From assembly GCA_011317545.1 (NCBI GenBank), contig WUJK01000009.1:62001-126000 (forward strand): a stretch of DNA of 64,000 bases, read 5' to 3'. A program made the position numbers and the translations under genes. This document shows positions 11,082-23,473 of this stretch, piece by piece (the stretch's first letter is position 1; each line of letters opens with the position of its first letter). The notes under the pieces are model-generated. The model searched no databases. It was not told where the DNA came from and was given only the letters and a program-made list of their open reading frames with translations. This DNA comes from Coniella vitis. Taxonomy: Eukaryota > Ascomycota > Sordariomycetes > Diaporthales > Schizoparmaceae.

Positions 11082-14000
11082 ATGGTTATCTCAGTCCCAC
11101 CAGAGTTTTTTATCTACGACAATCGGTTAGCGACTTTTACACAACCCCAGACGACTGTCGCCGCCAGGAGTCGGAGAGCGTCAAGCGCAAAGGGCAGTTC
11201 GCGAGTGCCCAAAACGCTGTCATGGCCTCACGAAACTATCGACCCTGCCGATGTGAGGACTCGCCCCCCAGTGGAATTTTGATGAGTCTCCATGCGCACG
11301 CGCTTGTGTGCTTGTGTGGCGATGTTGGTTGGATTCTCGAATACTGATTCTTTTGGGTGATCATGCGTTTTAGATGGCAAGAGCCGGCTTCTTCTTTATG
11401 CCTTCGCCCAAGGACCCCGACAATGCGGTTTGCTTCTTGTGCAAAAAGTCGCTCGCTGACTGGGAACCAAACGACAATCCTCTTGAAGAACACCTCAAAC
11501 ACAATCCAGAGTGCGGGTGGGCCATCACAGCTGCGGTCGAAGCGAAACTGGGCGAGTACGCAGAGGAGGACCCTCGGGACCCAGTGCTGGTGGAGGCGCG
11601 CAAAGCGACATTTGCGAATCGGTGGCCACACGAGGGCAAGGAGGGTTGGAATTGCAAGACGAAACAGGTATGCGCATGCTTTCACCACTAGGCTTGTCGG
11701 TGTGACCACTGAGCTAAATCAGGCGTTAGATGGTTGAAGCAGGCTGGAAATATGCTCCATTGGTGGATGCAGATGACAATGTCATTTGTCCTTACTGCGA
11801 TTGCGGTCTTTACGGCTGGGAACAAGAGGATGAGCCATGGTCAGTTAGTCTATTTGCACTGCGCGTTGTTGGGATCCTCTTTGGCTAATGCTTGCGCAGG
11901 GATGAGCACTTTCGCCGCAAGGAACGCCCCAATAAAGCACCGTGTCCCTTTTTCAGTCTCATCAGCTCGAGACCAGCGCCTAAGAAAGCCGGACGAGCTG
12001 CCAGGAGCTCAAAAGCATCTCGTCTCTCATTGCAATCCGTTTCACTCATAGACCTCGCTTCCATGGCAGATACCGCCACCGATACCGATGACAGCGTATT
12101 GACTTCCACATCCAATATGTCAAATGTTGCCAAAGCCTCGGGCAAGTCCACAAAAGCGAAAAAGCCAGCCGCTGGTCGGGCTAAGAAGACGCGAGCAAAG
12201 AATAGTGAAGCTACAGAAGTCGTCGAGGGTGAGCTTATGCAATCGATAGAGCAGGAATCTGAGCCACCTGTGCCATTACCTGCTCCAGAAGTTGAAGACC
12301 GGGGAAGAAAACGCTCAACCGATGAAGTGGAAGATTCCGCAGCTACTGATGCGGAAGCACCAGCTCCTAAGAAGCGTGCCACCAGAACCCGCAAGGCTCG
12401 AGCTAGCGATATCGCCGAGGTGTCTCATACGGATGCGGATATGACTGACGGGCCAAACCCCACAAAGAAAGCCCCAGTCAGGAAATCGACGAGAAAAGCT
12501 TCTGGCACGCGAAAGACCGCCGCAAGAAGTACACGCAAAGGTTCGGTGACTACGACAGTGTCCACGGCATCTCCGCCACCGCAGATTCCCAACGACGAAG
12601 AGATTGACAGGAGGCTACAGGCCGACTTGGATAGGCCGTTGACGGACGATGAAGATGGGCCTGCTGGTGCTGACCCTGAAACCAAAAGAGCGGCGGCGGC
12701 GGCGGCGGCGGCGGCTGCTAGCCAGAAACAAAATACAGAGGAGCAAGCTGACCATGCAGGCGATATCCTACATAATACATCGACAAATGATTTTGCGGCC
12801 ACCGATCCAGCACCTGCAGAGGCAACATTACCGGAAGACGAGGCAATGCAAAATGGTATGGACATCGACGACAAAGAGCCAGCCCCGGACCCGGAGCCAG
12901 ACATGCTTGAAGAGCTAGAAATGTCTGGGGAACAGAAGAAAGGCCGCAAAGCTACTACAAAAAAGCGCTCTAAGCAAGCGATTACACCACATACAGAAGA
13001 GATCACCGAAGCTGCATCCACCGATCGACCCGTGCACCCGCCGCATTCACGCGCCACTGCCGAGGATGAAGAACCAGATGAGATAGCAGAAGCACAGGTC
13101 AGCCTTGTCAGTACGAATGCTGTGAGAAGATCTGTGGGTCGCACGTCCCTGGGGAGCGCTGCCGCTCCATCAAAGCCCAAGGCAGCCACGAAACGCGGCA
13201 GACCAGCAAAGAACAACTCGCAAGACTCTGTGACCGATTCTGGAGTTATCAGCACTACCGCTGAACTATCGACGGCATCAACGACGGAAGGTGTGAAGAA
13301 AGATGAGAATGAGTTTGCTGTCATGCCACCCGAGGCACCACAAAAGCGGTCTAGCACCGGCAAACGAGGCCGGCCGCCAAAGAAGACACCAACGGCAGAT
13401 ATCAGCACTCTGGAACCCACGCAAGCTGCGCTATCACCACCGCCTACAGGGTCACACTTCGAAGCTCCGCCAGGAGAGTCGCCAAACAATGAGGTTCCAG
13501 CGAAGCAGGATGCTGCTGTTACCGGTAGCAGCCCGGATATCTCGCGTAAGCCGGTTTCTGTTCCCGAGGACTTGTTGGTTGTGAAGCAAAGACGGGTCCT
13601 CAAGCCTGTACCTTGTCTAGAACGCCGAGTCCTTTCTACCCTCCCCCAACCGCCCGGCTACAATACGTCTCCTGTGCGGCATCACTCTGCCAAGCAGGCT
13701 GCCTCAGCCTCGCCTTCTCCATCAGCCCAATCCTCGGACGCGGAAAACCGTCCACCGTCCTCGAATCCGAGTCATACTAACAACAGCAAAGGGAAGCGTT
13801 CATCGGCTGAAAGCCGAACTATTACGACGCCAATGCGGCAGAGATCCCTATCACCTTTCAAACGACAACAACAGCAACAACAGCAGCAGCAGCAGCAGCA
13901 GCAGCAAGATAACCTGATAGGTGGCCTGCAGAGCACCGAAGAATGGACAGCCGTCGACCTTGAACTAGTCTTTGAGAATCAACAAGAAGATACTGGGGCG

Positions 14001-14207
14001 GGTAGCGGCAATGCTGCGACGCGCTTTTTTGCGAATGGAGGTAATCTCTCGGAGCGGGAGCGCAATATGACAGTTGAAGAGTGGATTTATTATAACGCGG
14101 GCCAGGCGGAGCAGAAGTTGAAGGATGAATGTGAGGCAATGGTCATGGCGTTTGAGCGGGAGGGGACGAGAGCTATGAATGTTTTGGAGGGATTGATTGT
14201 GGAGTGA
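11082..14207 (+). CDS. BIR1: Bir1/survivin-type protein with two BIR domains
   Basis: Chromosomal passenger complex subunit that targets Aurora kinase to centromeres (family knowledge). Four exons, 11082-11252, 11374-11667, 11730-11839 and 11900-14207, give 960 residues. BIR 1 spans exons 1-2: SWPHETIDPAD, ARAGFFFMPSPKDPDNAVCFLC, then DNPLEEHLKHNPECGW with the Cys-His-Cys zinc ligands. BIR 2 spans exons 3-4: EAGWKYAPLVDADDNVICPYC, then DEHFRRKERPNKAPCPFF. The rest is a long disordered tail with a polyalanine run (about residue 456), two AT-hook cores (KRGRPAK near 622, KRGRPPK near 680), a polyglutamine run (about 848-863, CAG/CAA codons), and a conserved-looking acidic/hydrophobic C-terminus (WTAVDLELVFENQ, VEEWIYYNAGQAE). 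The AT-hooks suggest direct AT-rich DNA contact. Confidence 0.92.
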
Positions 14208-16150
14208 GGCAGTGAATCAATGACTTTGTGTGATTGCGAAAGGCTTGGGAGAAATGGAGAGAGGCCTAGGATAGAGACAAGGCTCTCCATACTGTCACTT
14301 GTATAGTGTCTGTCAATACATTGGTTCTGAATTATAAGTCCTATCATGCGTAAAGTATAACTATGAGAGTATGAGGTTAAATGATAGCGCTTGCTCTTGA
14401 GGCTTAACTGGATGCATTTGTTGAAAGTCGTTCACGCTTGGTTAGAGTGTGAGCCTGATTTGATACAACTGTAGCTTGACTTTCAATGATCCGACTATGT
14501 ATGGACAGTAATTTGAAAAGTAACGCAAGACGATCATTCTCTATTCCAGAGTAATTGTTAGAGAAATCGATCCGTCTTTTCTTTCCAATATTTGCGATGG
14601 ATTCGTGAGCGGAAATTTGAAAAGATTTCAATTCCATAATACATTTCAAGCTATAAGGCCTGCTAAGTTGTGCTAAGGATATTCTCGAGACGCAGTTTCG
14701 TTTCCAGATCTCGGTTTGCTCACATATGCTTTGACAAAACCGATTGACAAAATCAGCTTTCAGCCAGATCATTATCACATCGACAATGGATTTTTGTATT
14801 ACTTATTGTTCATCTGTATAGATATTCATAAACACTGATTGAGTTCTAAATGGATTTTAGTGAAACTGCTAGTATTCATATGTACTTGGCATATACTATA
14901 TTGCGTGTAAACCTATATTAAAACGCTTTCTAAAGTTCTCAACTCCTGGTGCGGGAAAAGGTGTATGGAGTTTATTTGTGTATTTTTGATGGCAATGAAT
15001 TGTGTATGTTCGTCCTATTGAACGTTATTTCTCTCTCTATGGAATGTATAATACCGCTTTGCTTTAACGAAATTACTCTTTTTTATGTCTATTATTAAGA
15101 CTTACGGCATAGTTTCAGGACAGGTTACCGGATTAGGCTTCAAATACTCGTTTGTACTACCTGTGAACTTTGTGTGATATTGAATTCTGTATCAGTTCTT
15201 TCATTATAGAGGAAGATACTCTTTTCAATTTGATATCGTTAAAACTCATTTTCTTGTTTGTAATGGAATTGATATTGTGACATCTTCATGGAAAGAACAT
15301 TAAATTTTCTTTTAGTTTCTTATTTTTTTTTTACTTCATCTTTTTTTATCTTTTTAGCCAAATTTTGTTTTCTTTCAGTAGATCTAAATAAAGTTTGATT
15401 GAACACGTCCTCGTGAATTAACCAAGTCGATTTGTGTGAGACTGTCTGAGAAGGATGAACGTGGACGGATCTAAAGTTCATAAATCTTGGTGCCAACATG
15501 ATGAATACTTCTACTCAGAATACATAGGGTTATCAGTGACACTACATCGACCAATCAGATAGCAGAGAATGTCGAGTGCTGTATAGTCGAGATGGGCTCA
15601 GTATATAATCTATCTGCGCACATACGTTCTCATTATTTTGCAGGGCATATGTCTCGATGCTAATGGATATATATAAGTTGTGTTAATCTATAGAGCTGGA
15701 GTTTTTCCACAAAGTATGCCAAATATGTATTCGATTTATTTCGAGGCATGGGACTTTGATAAACTGCCAGTCTTTAAGACGTTCATTCAAACAGTTTCTG
15801 CCGTTCAGGGATATGAAATGAAACTGCAACAAGTATTTAGAAACATAGTTTTATCATTCAATCATTGGAGTCACGGCTCAAATATCTAGATAGTCATACG
15901 TGTATGTGTCCACGATCAAACAGGTTTCCAGCACACTCACTCATCCACCAGAAAAACCTCTCAACACCCCGTTCAACAAGTCAAACTGTTCAAGAACTCA
16001 TCTCACTTTGAGATTGACGAATGCAAAAAAAACAAAAAGCGAAATAAAAAAGCAGCAAAGATCCTATCCAAAAACTAGTACCCGGGCAAAGGGGTTCAGA
16101 TATCCACACGTATAATGACAAGATGGCTTCTTATGCTTTCTGCGCCCGCT
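14208..16150. other. AT-rich gene-free island
   Basis: About 1.9 kb that is visibly richer in A and T than the flanking genes, most clearly from 14.3 to 15.9 kb, with long T and TA runs. Only short frames without family resemblance occur. It could be an old repeat-induced-point-mutated transposon or simply AT-rich spacer. I found no terminal repeats or transposase motif by eye. Confidence 0.5.
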
Positions 16151-17139
16151 TTAGACGTAGGTGACGGTGACGGAGGAGCTGGTGGTCGAGACGGTGGTCA
16201 AGACCTTGCCGTTCTGCTCAATGTCAATGAGGGTGGCGCCCGAGGGGCCGACGGTGCCGGAGGAGCCCTTGGCAGAGGCGCTGGTGAAGGTGACGGTGCC
16301 AAAGTCGGCAAAGGGGACGAGGGAGTCGCCCTCCTCAAAGTCCTCGACGATCCACTCAGCATTGAGCTCCTCGAGGGCGTTGGACTCGTTGGTGAAGGTC
16401 TCGGTGACCGTCTTGCCGGTCGAGACGTTCTCGACGACGGCGGTGCCGGCCTTGGTCGAGGTGGCGGTCACAGTGACCTTGATGGTGTCACCAGCGGAGA
16501 TGGTGATGCCGCTGAAGTCGTAGCTGTTGGGGAAAGAAAAAGAAAAATGTGAGTCTCTTGTCATTTCCTCTGATTGTATGCTGGTGAGAGAGAGTGGGAC
16601 AAAGTACTCACGCATAGTCTGGGTACCACTCGTACCAGGCATCGTAGCCGACCGAGCTGCCCTCGACGTAGAAGTCGACACCAGTCTGCAGGATGGAGTT
16701 GGAGGCGGTGTCACCGTCAATACCAACCCAAGCAGAGGCAGCGTACTGTTCGATACCAAGTTTGTTAGTAAGCTCACTCATCATCAAAAGAATCCATTTC
16801 GCTCCCTTCTTTTTCTCCTGGGGGCAAACTCACCTCAGTCCTGGAGCTGCCACCGCTGGGGGTGGAGGGAGTGGGGACAACAAAGGTGCCCGTCACGGTG
16901 GTGTAGCCGGTGCCAATCAGGACAGCGCCCGCCCAGTTGGACGAGTACTCGACGTGGCTGGTCTCGTTGATGGCGCCGGCGATCTCGTTACCGTGAACGT
17001 CGGTGGCAGGGAGACGGGGAGAAGATCGGTGGCGCGAGGCGGCGCGAGCAGCGTGGGCAGCACGGCGCTTCTCAGTCAACTTGGCACCGAGGGCCGAGTT
17101 GATGCCGAGGAAAAGGGCAGCGACGGTGGCGTACTTCAT
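16151..17139 (-). CDS. secreted G1 family glutamic endopeptidase (eqolisin)
   Basis: An acid endopeptidase using a Gln/Glu dyad; fungal members act outside the cell at low pH. Three exons, 17139-16834, 16745-16612 and 16523-16151 (donors GTGAGT, acceptors AACAG), give 270 residues, the usual size. Residues 1-18 form a signal peptide (MKYATVAALFLGINSALG), followed by a basic propeptide. Mature-domain blocks are SSNWAGAVL, TVTGTFVVPTPS, SAWVGIDGDTASNSILQTG (catalytic Gln about residue 122), and LNAEWIVEDFEEG (the catalytic Glu is in this EWIVED block, residues 203-208). Both catalytic positions are intact. SGP/aspergilloglutamic-type proteases are the closest reference. A TATA box lies about 160 bases upstream. 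Confidence 0.93.
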
Positions 17140-20100
17140 TTTGAAAGATGAGAGCTTGGGGATTTTGATGGCTTCAAAAGAGAAGGGCTAGAACGGGGCT
17201 GAGAAGACTGGAGGAGCGGTGTTTAGCAGTGCTGGAAGGCTGGCTTGCTGAAGAACAACTCGAGATTGTCACAGGGAAAGCGAGGAGATGGCTCGCCTTT
17301 TATACTACGAAGCATGAGGACGTCGAAGGCGTCAACACACGCAGAATACGCCTTTCCATTCACTCGAGAACAGACCATGGACCCAAGGCGTCACGCTGCC
17401 GCGTTTGGATGCCATCATGCGTCTTGCCTGTTTTGCCCCCATTCACCAGCCATGTCCAGCGCGCAGGAGTCGTCCACCAAGCCAGGCAAAGTGAGGAGAT
17501 ATCGTCGAAACGCCATATCGACCCGGTAACTAGCACTATCGAGGATACTACCTTCCAAAAAAGAAATAACAGCAGGGCTACTGACGTGCCGAGGGCAAGC
17601 GAGGCTGCGTGCGCAAGAGCTGGCCTTGGACTTGAAGACCGCAACTATACATACATTAAGCTTAAAAGGCGGAAAGCGTGGCGATATAGCATGGACTGTG
17701 GACCAATACAGAACCGTTGTCATGTCCGCGCAGGGTGGTAAATGCGACTTGAGGAATATTGCGGAGCCTTTTCTTTTTGCCCTCTGGCATCATTCAGCAA
17801 CTGATTAGACCAATTCGCCCGTTGTATTGGCTGGCAGACTGCTCGAGGGCCACGCGGTACTCACTCACTGGGGGATTGTCCAGTTTGTGGGCAAGGTTCG
17901 TCGTGGATGATGGGAATGTATCTGTGTTTTCTGGGGGATCATCATCCGGTATTCCTGGCAAATATTTCCATGAGCTGGACCAGCGTACAGAGTAGACGCC
18001 TGGCAGCTGGGGTCAATACAGAAACGAGACCTCAGCCATCGCGGACGAAATACGTGATTCGAGACTTGCATGTCGAGAGGTAGCAATATTGCTTGCTCCC
18101 TACTACATAGTATGTGCATGATCATGGCCAGGGGGCTCAGACCAAAGAACAAATGCATCCAGCCAGCGCAATTTCACTGTTGGGCCCCAGCAGGCGATGC
18201 AGGCAGGACCTTTCCCGTTGCTGGTTAAGCGCCCTTGAGCCAAATGCAATTGTCGTTGTTCTCTTGGAACGGCGCAGCAGATATGCCCCAACCCTGGTTT
18301 TCCATTACGTTTGATAATGAGCCGACACATGGATTACATCACGTCTATTTCCGTTTCACCTTAGTGACACCATGGCACGCACACCCATTGCGAGCCTTCC
18401 CATTTGTCGAGCCGTCGGCTGTTATCATCTCGTGCAAAATGTGTGAATGTGTGAATGTGTATGGACACGGGCCTCGATCTCTGTGTGGTCACACTGGCGT
18501 TCGTACTCTTTGCGTTCATGATCAGCAACTTTCAAAAACGTCGAAAATGAAGAGGCGAACAAGGCGCAGGACTGGTGGCCGACGGAGGCGACAATGGATT
18601 GTATGGAGGCAAGGAGGGTCAGCAGCATCACCAAACAGCCATCAAAGTCTTGGCGATGCTGCTTGAGTTGTCCAAGGCCAATAAAGTCTCGCAGTGGGGA
18701 TTTGGCCACTGCGTGCGAGCTGCAAGCCTCTGCGGCGGGTTGTGGGAAAAAGGGGCATCCTCACCTTCCTGATCCCGTAAGATGTGCAACATTTGAGCAA
18801 CCAAGATACGGTGGCATCCCATGAAACCCATCCATAGTAAGCAGAGGCCGGTACTTGGTGGTGGTGGTGTGTGTGTGCGTGCCCAAGTCGCCCAATCATG
18901 GCACTCTGGGGGATTCTTCTGCTGTCATACTGCTCTCAAGATCTAGAATCCGCTCGTTGTCGTTATGTGGGGGATGGGCAATCATGTCATACTGCCGAAA
19001 GGGGGGGTTCTTGACATCAACAGTCCAAGTATGATGTGCTCACGTGCAAGATGGCTGCTCGTCACCCGCTCGAACATTTGCCCATCCACGATGATCAGGC
19101 ACAAGAAGCAAGCAATGCTCAAGCAAAGGCACCAGCGTCCAGCCCCAACAAGCACGACCATGGATGGCACTTGCTAGCCAAAGAAGGCATGAGAGAATAC
19201 TTTCAGGTCAACAAGAAGTCTCATTTGGGACAAAGATACGGTCCCTGTACAAAGTGGCTAGCTTGGTCTTGGCTGCTCGCAACCGCTCCACCAGACTGTG
19301 CATGAGGGTATCGCGCCAGACTAGACACCAATGCGGCATTGTTATCGTTCGTGCCATTCTACTTGTAGTTAGTGCTTCCGACATCTATGGTATGCAGCGT
19401 TCTCAATCAGGTCACTCTACATAGTAGACGCGTCAACCAACCCAAATCACGATGCCCTGTAGCACACTGGCGACCAACATCGCAGGAGAGCCGCGGCTCA
19501 GTTGCACACTGAAATGCTATCCAAGCGCCACTCTCCCTCTCTTGTACTTTGCCCAAGATATTCCACTTATCAAGTGCTGTCCTTTTCGACGCGATTGACA
19601 ACATACATGTATGCCTATCGCAAAGGGCTGTGGCAGTGCTGCTTCTGATGTTCGCTTAGACTCGATAGCTAGATGGCCCAGATTCTTTGCTTAACTGTTC
19701 AAGTAGTGATTCGCGGAAGAATTCACCGTGGACTGCTACGACTTTTAAACGTCCCTTTCGCCATCTCAAGGTTAACTTGTACCTGCAAGACGTGTGCTGT
19801 GCGACTTCAAGCGCTTACACTGAGTGTGCACAGAGCCTCCGCAACCCCTACGCTCCGGCACGAGCGGTGATACAGGTTGTCGCTCGTCAGATCTCCAGCC
19901 CGCAATCTACTGATGTTCTGGAAACCTCCATGGTAGTATCACAGCTTGAGAATGAAGCCAGGACGTGCAGATATACGGACCTACATACGACGACACCATG
20001 TAACCTGCAACGGCAGCATTCCCAGGGGCGGCTTGATGCGTGCGGGGCGCCAAAGGAAAGTAACCCCCCATTGTTCGCTATATATATACATAGCAGCATA

Positions 20101-21051
20101 TGTGGCAGTATGTGTTGCGTGGGGGTCTCGTTTGCGACATTGCTCCTCTTTGATGTATTCTGCTGCGAAGTAGTAGTAGTTGCGTAACAGCGCAGCCAAG
20201 ACCAGTTTCCGTCACACCATATACACGGGATATACATAGTATGGGACTGTCCAGAGTAAGGAAAGACAAGTTGTTCTGTGCCGTGTACAATGTACATAAT
20301 GATGTTGCTCTGCATGAATACTATGATGTGAGCAAGACCGGTCGTAGAGGTTATATCGGCTTAAAGCATCAAAGATTCGGTCTTAAACAGTATCACCCCA
20401 CATCTCTCGGCTCGCTCGGCCGAATTTGTACGGTAAGTGGACAAATTCGTCCGAGGCACACGTCTCGCCCTTTCTCCAAAGTACCCAGGTACCCATGTAT
20501 GGATGGCATGTTGTCTGGCCCTTCCAATGTCACTCGCGATATATCAAACAGAATCCTGCTGGGCGATGCTACGTCAACTATCTTCCATGGAGAACCAGCT
20601 CTGGGCTTGGCAAGATATCCAATCTTGTCGGTTTGGGATCTCTCTTGGTGGTTTATACCATATCACCAACGGGTAGAGGCTGAATTCTACAGTACGGATA
20701 TACTGTTTATACACTATGTACAACCCAGTCGCAGCTGCACTTACTGTTGCGGCAAGTACCGAACGTGCCGAGGCCGGCCGACTCCTCCTCAGCCGGCTGC
20801 ATCGTAGTGGGGCCGATTCGGCGCACCGGCAAGGCTCGCGACGACATGGTAGAAGCATAGTACATCAGCACGACAAGTCGAGGTTGCAGGCCGCAGTGTG
20901 ACGTTTCGTTGTTTCCTTCAGCCAGAAAGCAGCTTCCTTCTTTTGCTTTTGCTGTTTGCCGTTTGCCGCTTGCCGTTGTTGCTCTTTGAGTCTTTTTGCA
21001 GCGAGGGATATCACGGGCGCGTGCGCGTGTGTGGCAGGATATTGTGCCAAG
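17140..21051. other. 3.9 kb region without a recognisable gene
   Basis: Apart from the eqolisin promoter at the left end and the CoA-transferase promoter at the right, no frame here has recognisable domains or plausible splicing into a family. The longest (188 codons, 20241-20807 plus) has no motif I know. Three copies of the TACATAGTA dyad occur at about 18104, 19418 and 20233. A non-coding RNA or an unfamiliar small gene cannot be excluded. Confidence 0.5.
17296..17304 (-). promoter_or_regulatory. TATA box of the G1 peptidase gene
   Basis: Minus-strand TATAAAAGG, about 157-165 bases upstream of the start codon at 17139. It fits a regulated, strongly expressed secreted protease. Assignment is by position only. 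Confidence 0.5.
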
Positions 21052-22801
21052 ATGGCGACACATAGCGTGGGCACGTCTGCCCTTAGGACAACAGCGACCG
21101 TGGCACGCTGCCTGCCAACGACGACATGGCGTCGCTGGGGGCCCGTGGCGCCCTGCCAGCGCATGCCGCCTCGATTTTACTCCACCTCGTCCACCTCGTC
21201 CTCCTCGTCCTCCTCGTCCTCGTCCTCGTCCTCGACGGCGGCTGCTGGGCTGCTGCCATTGGAGGGATATCGTGTCCTTGACATGACCCGCGTGTTGGCT
21301 GGTGTAAGTGTTGCAGGTGGATGTGAATTTGCAAGGAGAAACAGAGGTCGTTGCACGGCTGACGGACAGCTTAGCCATACTGCACTCAAATTCTCGGTGA
21401 CCTTGGGTAAGTTCTTTTCGTTGTGCACACACGCTCTTTGACCTCTCTTGCCATCAATCTTGCTCAGCCAAGAAGTAGACGTGCTGAGACAGCGCAGTGC
21501 TGAAGTCATCAAGATTGAGCACCCTATCCGCGGCGACGATACACGAGCCTGGGGTCCCCCCTATGCCAACTACAAGGAAGACTCGGCGCATAAAGGGCCC
21601 GGCGAAGCGGCGTACTTCCTAGGTGTGAGCCCAATTCGTTCCTGCACAAACACAAGCACAAGACAAGCACAGCCTCCCTTGTCGTTTTCTTTTTTGGGGT
21701 TCGGGGCAGAACTGACAGCCACCTCAGGTCAACCGCAATAAAAAGTCCCTGGCTCTGTCGTTCCAAGACCCAGCAGGTGTTGAGATCCTGCACAAGCTCG
21801 CAGCCAAGTGTGACATTCTGGTCGAGAACTACATTCCCGGTGCGCTCAAGAAATACGGCCTCGACTTTGAAACCATCCACAAAATCAACCCGTCCCTCAT
21901 CTATGCCTCGATTACCGGGTACGGCCAAACGGGCCCGTACTCGCAGCGCGCCGGATACGATGTCATGGTCGAGGCCGAGTTCGGGCTGATGCACATCACG
22001 GGCACCAGGGATGGCCCGCCTGTCAAGGTTGGCGTGGCTGTCACCGATCTGACGACGGGTTTGTACACGAGCAATAGCATCATGGCAGCGCTACTTGCCA
22101 GGCAAAAGTCTGGCAAGGGCCAGCATCTCGACGTTGCCCTGAGTGACTGCCAAACGGCGACTCTGGCCAACATTGCTAGCAGTTGTCTCATTAGCGGCGA
22201 AAAGGATACAGGACGCTGGGGGACGGCACATCGTGAGTTCTTGACCTTGCATTGCCTCGATGCGAGTATGGATCATCAATACTGACCCCGGCCAGCATCA
22301 ATTGTCCCTTATAAAGCGTTCAAAACAAAGGACGGCGATGTCCTCTTTGGTGGAGGAAACGATCGATTATTTGGCGTTCTCTGTGACGGTCTCGGAAAGC
22401 CGGAATGGAAGAATGATCCCAAGTTCCAGGTCAACTCGCAACGTGTGGCGAATAGGGACGAGCTTGAGGCCGAAATTGAAAAGGTTTCGACGCAAAAGGC
22501 GACCCAGGAGTGGCTTGACATATTTGATGGTAAGGGAATGCCTTATGCTGCGGTGAACGACATTCAAGGTACACTCAGCCATGAGCACACAAAGGCCCGT
22601 AATATGGTAATTGAGGTCGAGCACGACGAGTGCGGTCCTCTCAAGCTCGTCAATACGCCAATGAAGTTCTCAGAGAGCAAGCCGGGGCTGCGAACGCCCC
22701 CGCCCACATTAGGTCAACATACGGATCAAGTATTAAAGGAGCATCTCGGGTATGATGAGGCTCAGATAGATAGCCTGAGGGCGAAGGGAGTCGTCCGATA
22801 A
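21052..22801 (+). CDS. family III CoA-transferase (CaiB/BaiF; SUGCT-like), probably mitochondrial
   Basis: Moves CoA between carboxylic acids; the closest familiar protein is human SUGCT (succinate-hydroxymethylglutarate/glutarate CoA-transferase), but substrate is inferred. Five exons, 21052-21303, 21375-21406 (a 32-base micro-exon), 21498-21624, 21728-22232 and 22296-22801, give 473 residues. The N-terminus is Arg/Ser/Thr-rich, suggesting a mitochondrial presequence, then a serine run, then YRVLDMTRVLAG, PYCTQILGDLG (micro-exon), AEVIKIEHPIRGDDTRAWGPP and YFLGVNRNKKSL. The catalytic Asp is D244 in VAVTDLTTGLY. ITGYGQTGPYSQRAGYD and the C-terminal domain with WLDIFDGKGMPYAAVND are also present. 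The start at 21052 was preferred over the in-frame ATG at 20956. Confidence 0.92.
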
Positions 22802-23311
22802 ATCCTGGGATTGTGCTCATCAGGCACTTGCCACGTCGCAGATGATCCCCTGCAAGACTGCAATTCCAATATGGCTCCCTGACTTATATAGCTGAAAAAC
22901 ATGTAGGCTTTACATATTGACCAGAGTCTATATGCACAACGAAAAGGCACATTATGCAAATCAAATCTTCAAGGAAAGTGATGTACAGATCAATTTTCAT
23001 ATTTTGCCAAGTTGCTGGAGGTCCGTCGGCATCATCACGTGATGTGCACGTGCAAGTACTTCCGACTTCCTTCCCATTTCAGCATGACGACAACATCAAC
23101 CCAACAATCAGCCCAATGCTTTAAAATCCCCGCTTCACTACTGCCAACCAGGGCCGGGAAAGTCAGGGAAACATCTTTATACTATTGATGTGCTTTTGCA
23201 AAGATAAATGCGCTGGTCTGACGTTCTGGTGGATTCCCTTGGCCATAAGCATCTGCGGCTGAAGCAAGCCAAAACCACCACCATTAACACTTTGAACACT
23301 CTCAAGATAAA
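22802..23311. other. intergenic between CoA-transferase and PHD-finger gene
   Basis: About 510 bases carrying the terminator of one plus-strand gene and the promoter of the next. A perfect ATCACGTGAT palindrome lies at 23034-23043, containing the E-box CACGTG (bHLH sites of the Cbf1/Pho4 kind), about 270 bases before the next ATG. Confidence 0.5.
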
Positions 23312-23442
23312 ATGACTGACTCCGAAAATGGCCTCGGAAGCCCAGTGCCACCCCTCAATCCAGCAGCGGAGTCGCAGGCTTCGACTCCGCAAGTAGCCGA
23401 TGACAAGCCAACTGCAGCCCCCACGCCGGCATCAGGAGGAGG

Positions 23443-23473
<31 letters not shown>

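Noticed and set aside
12425..13603. 392-codon minus-strand frame under Bir1
   Set aside because: Antisense shadow of the Bir1 tail; Ser/Ala/Val-rich by codon mirroring.
14404..14778. 124-codon minus-strand frame in the AT-rich island
   Set aside because: Ser/Ile/Asn-rich composition expected from AT-rich sequence; no transposase or other motif.
20241..20807. 188-codon plus-strand frame
   Set aside because: No motif or signal recognised, no splice partners, irregular composition; best treated as chance.
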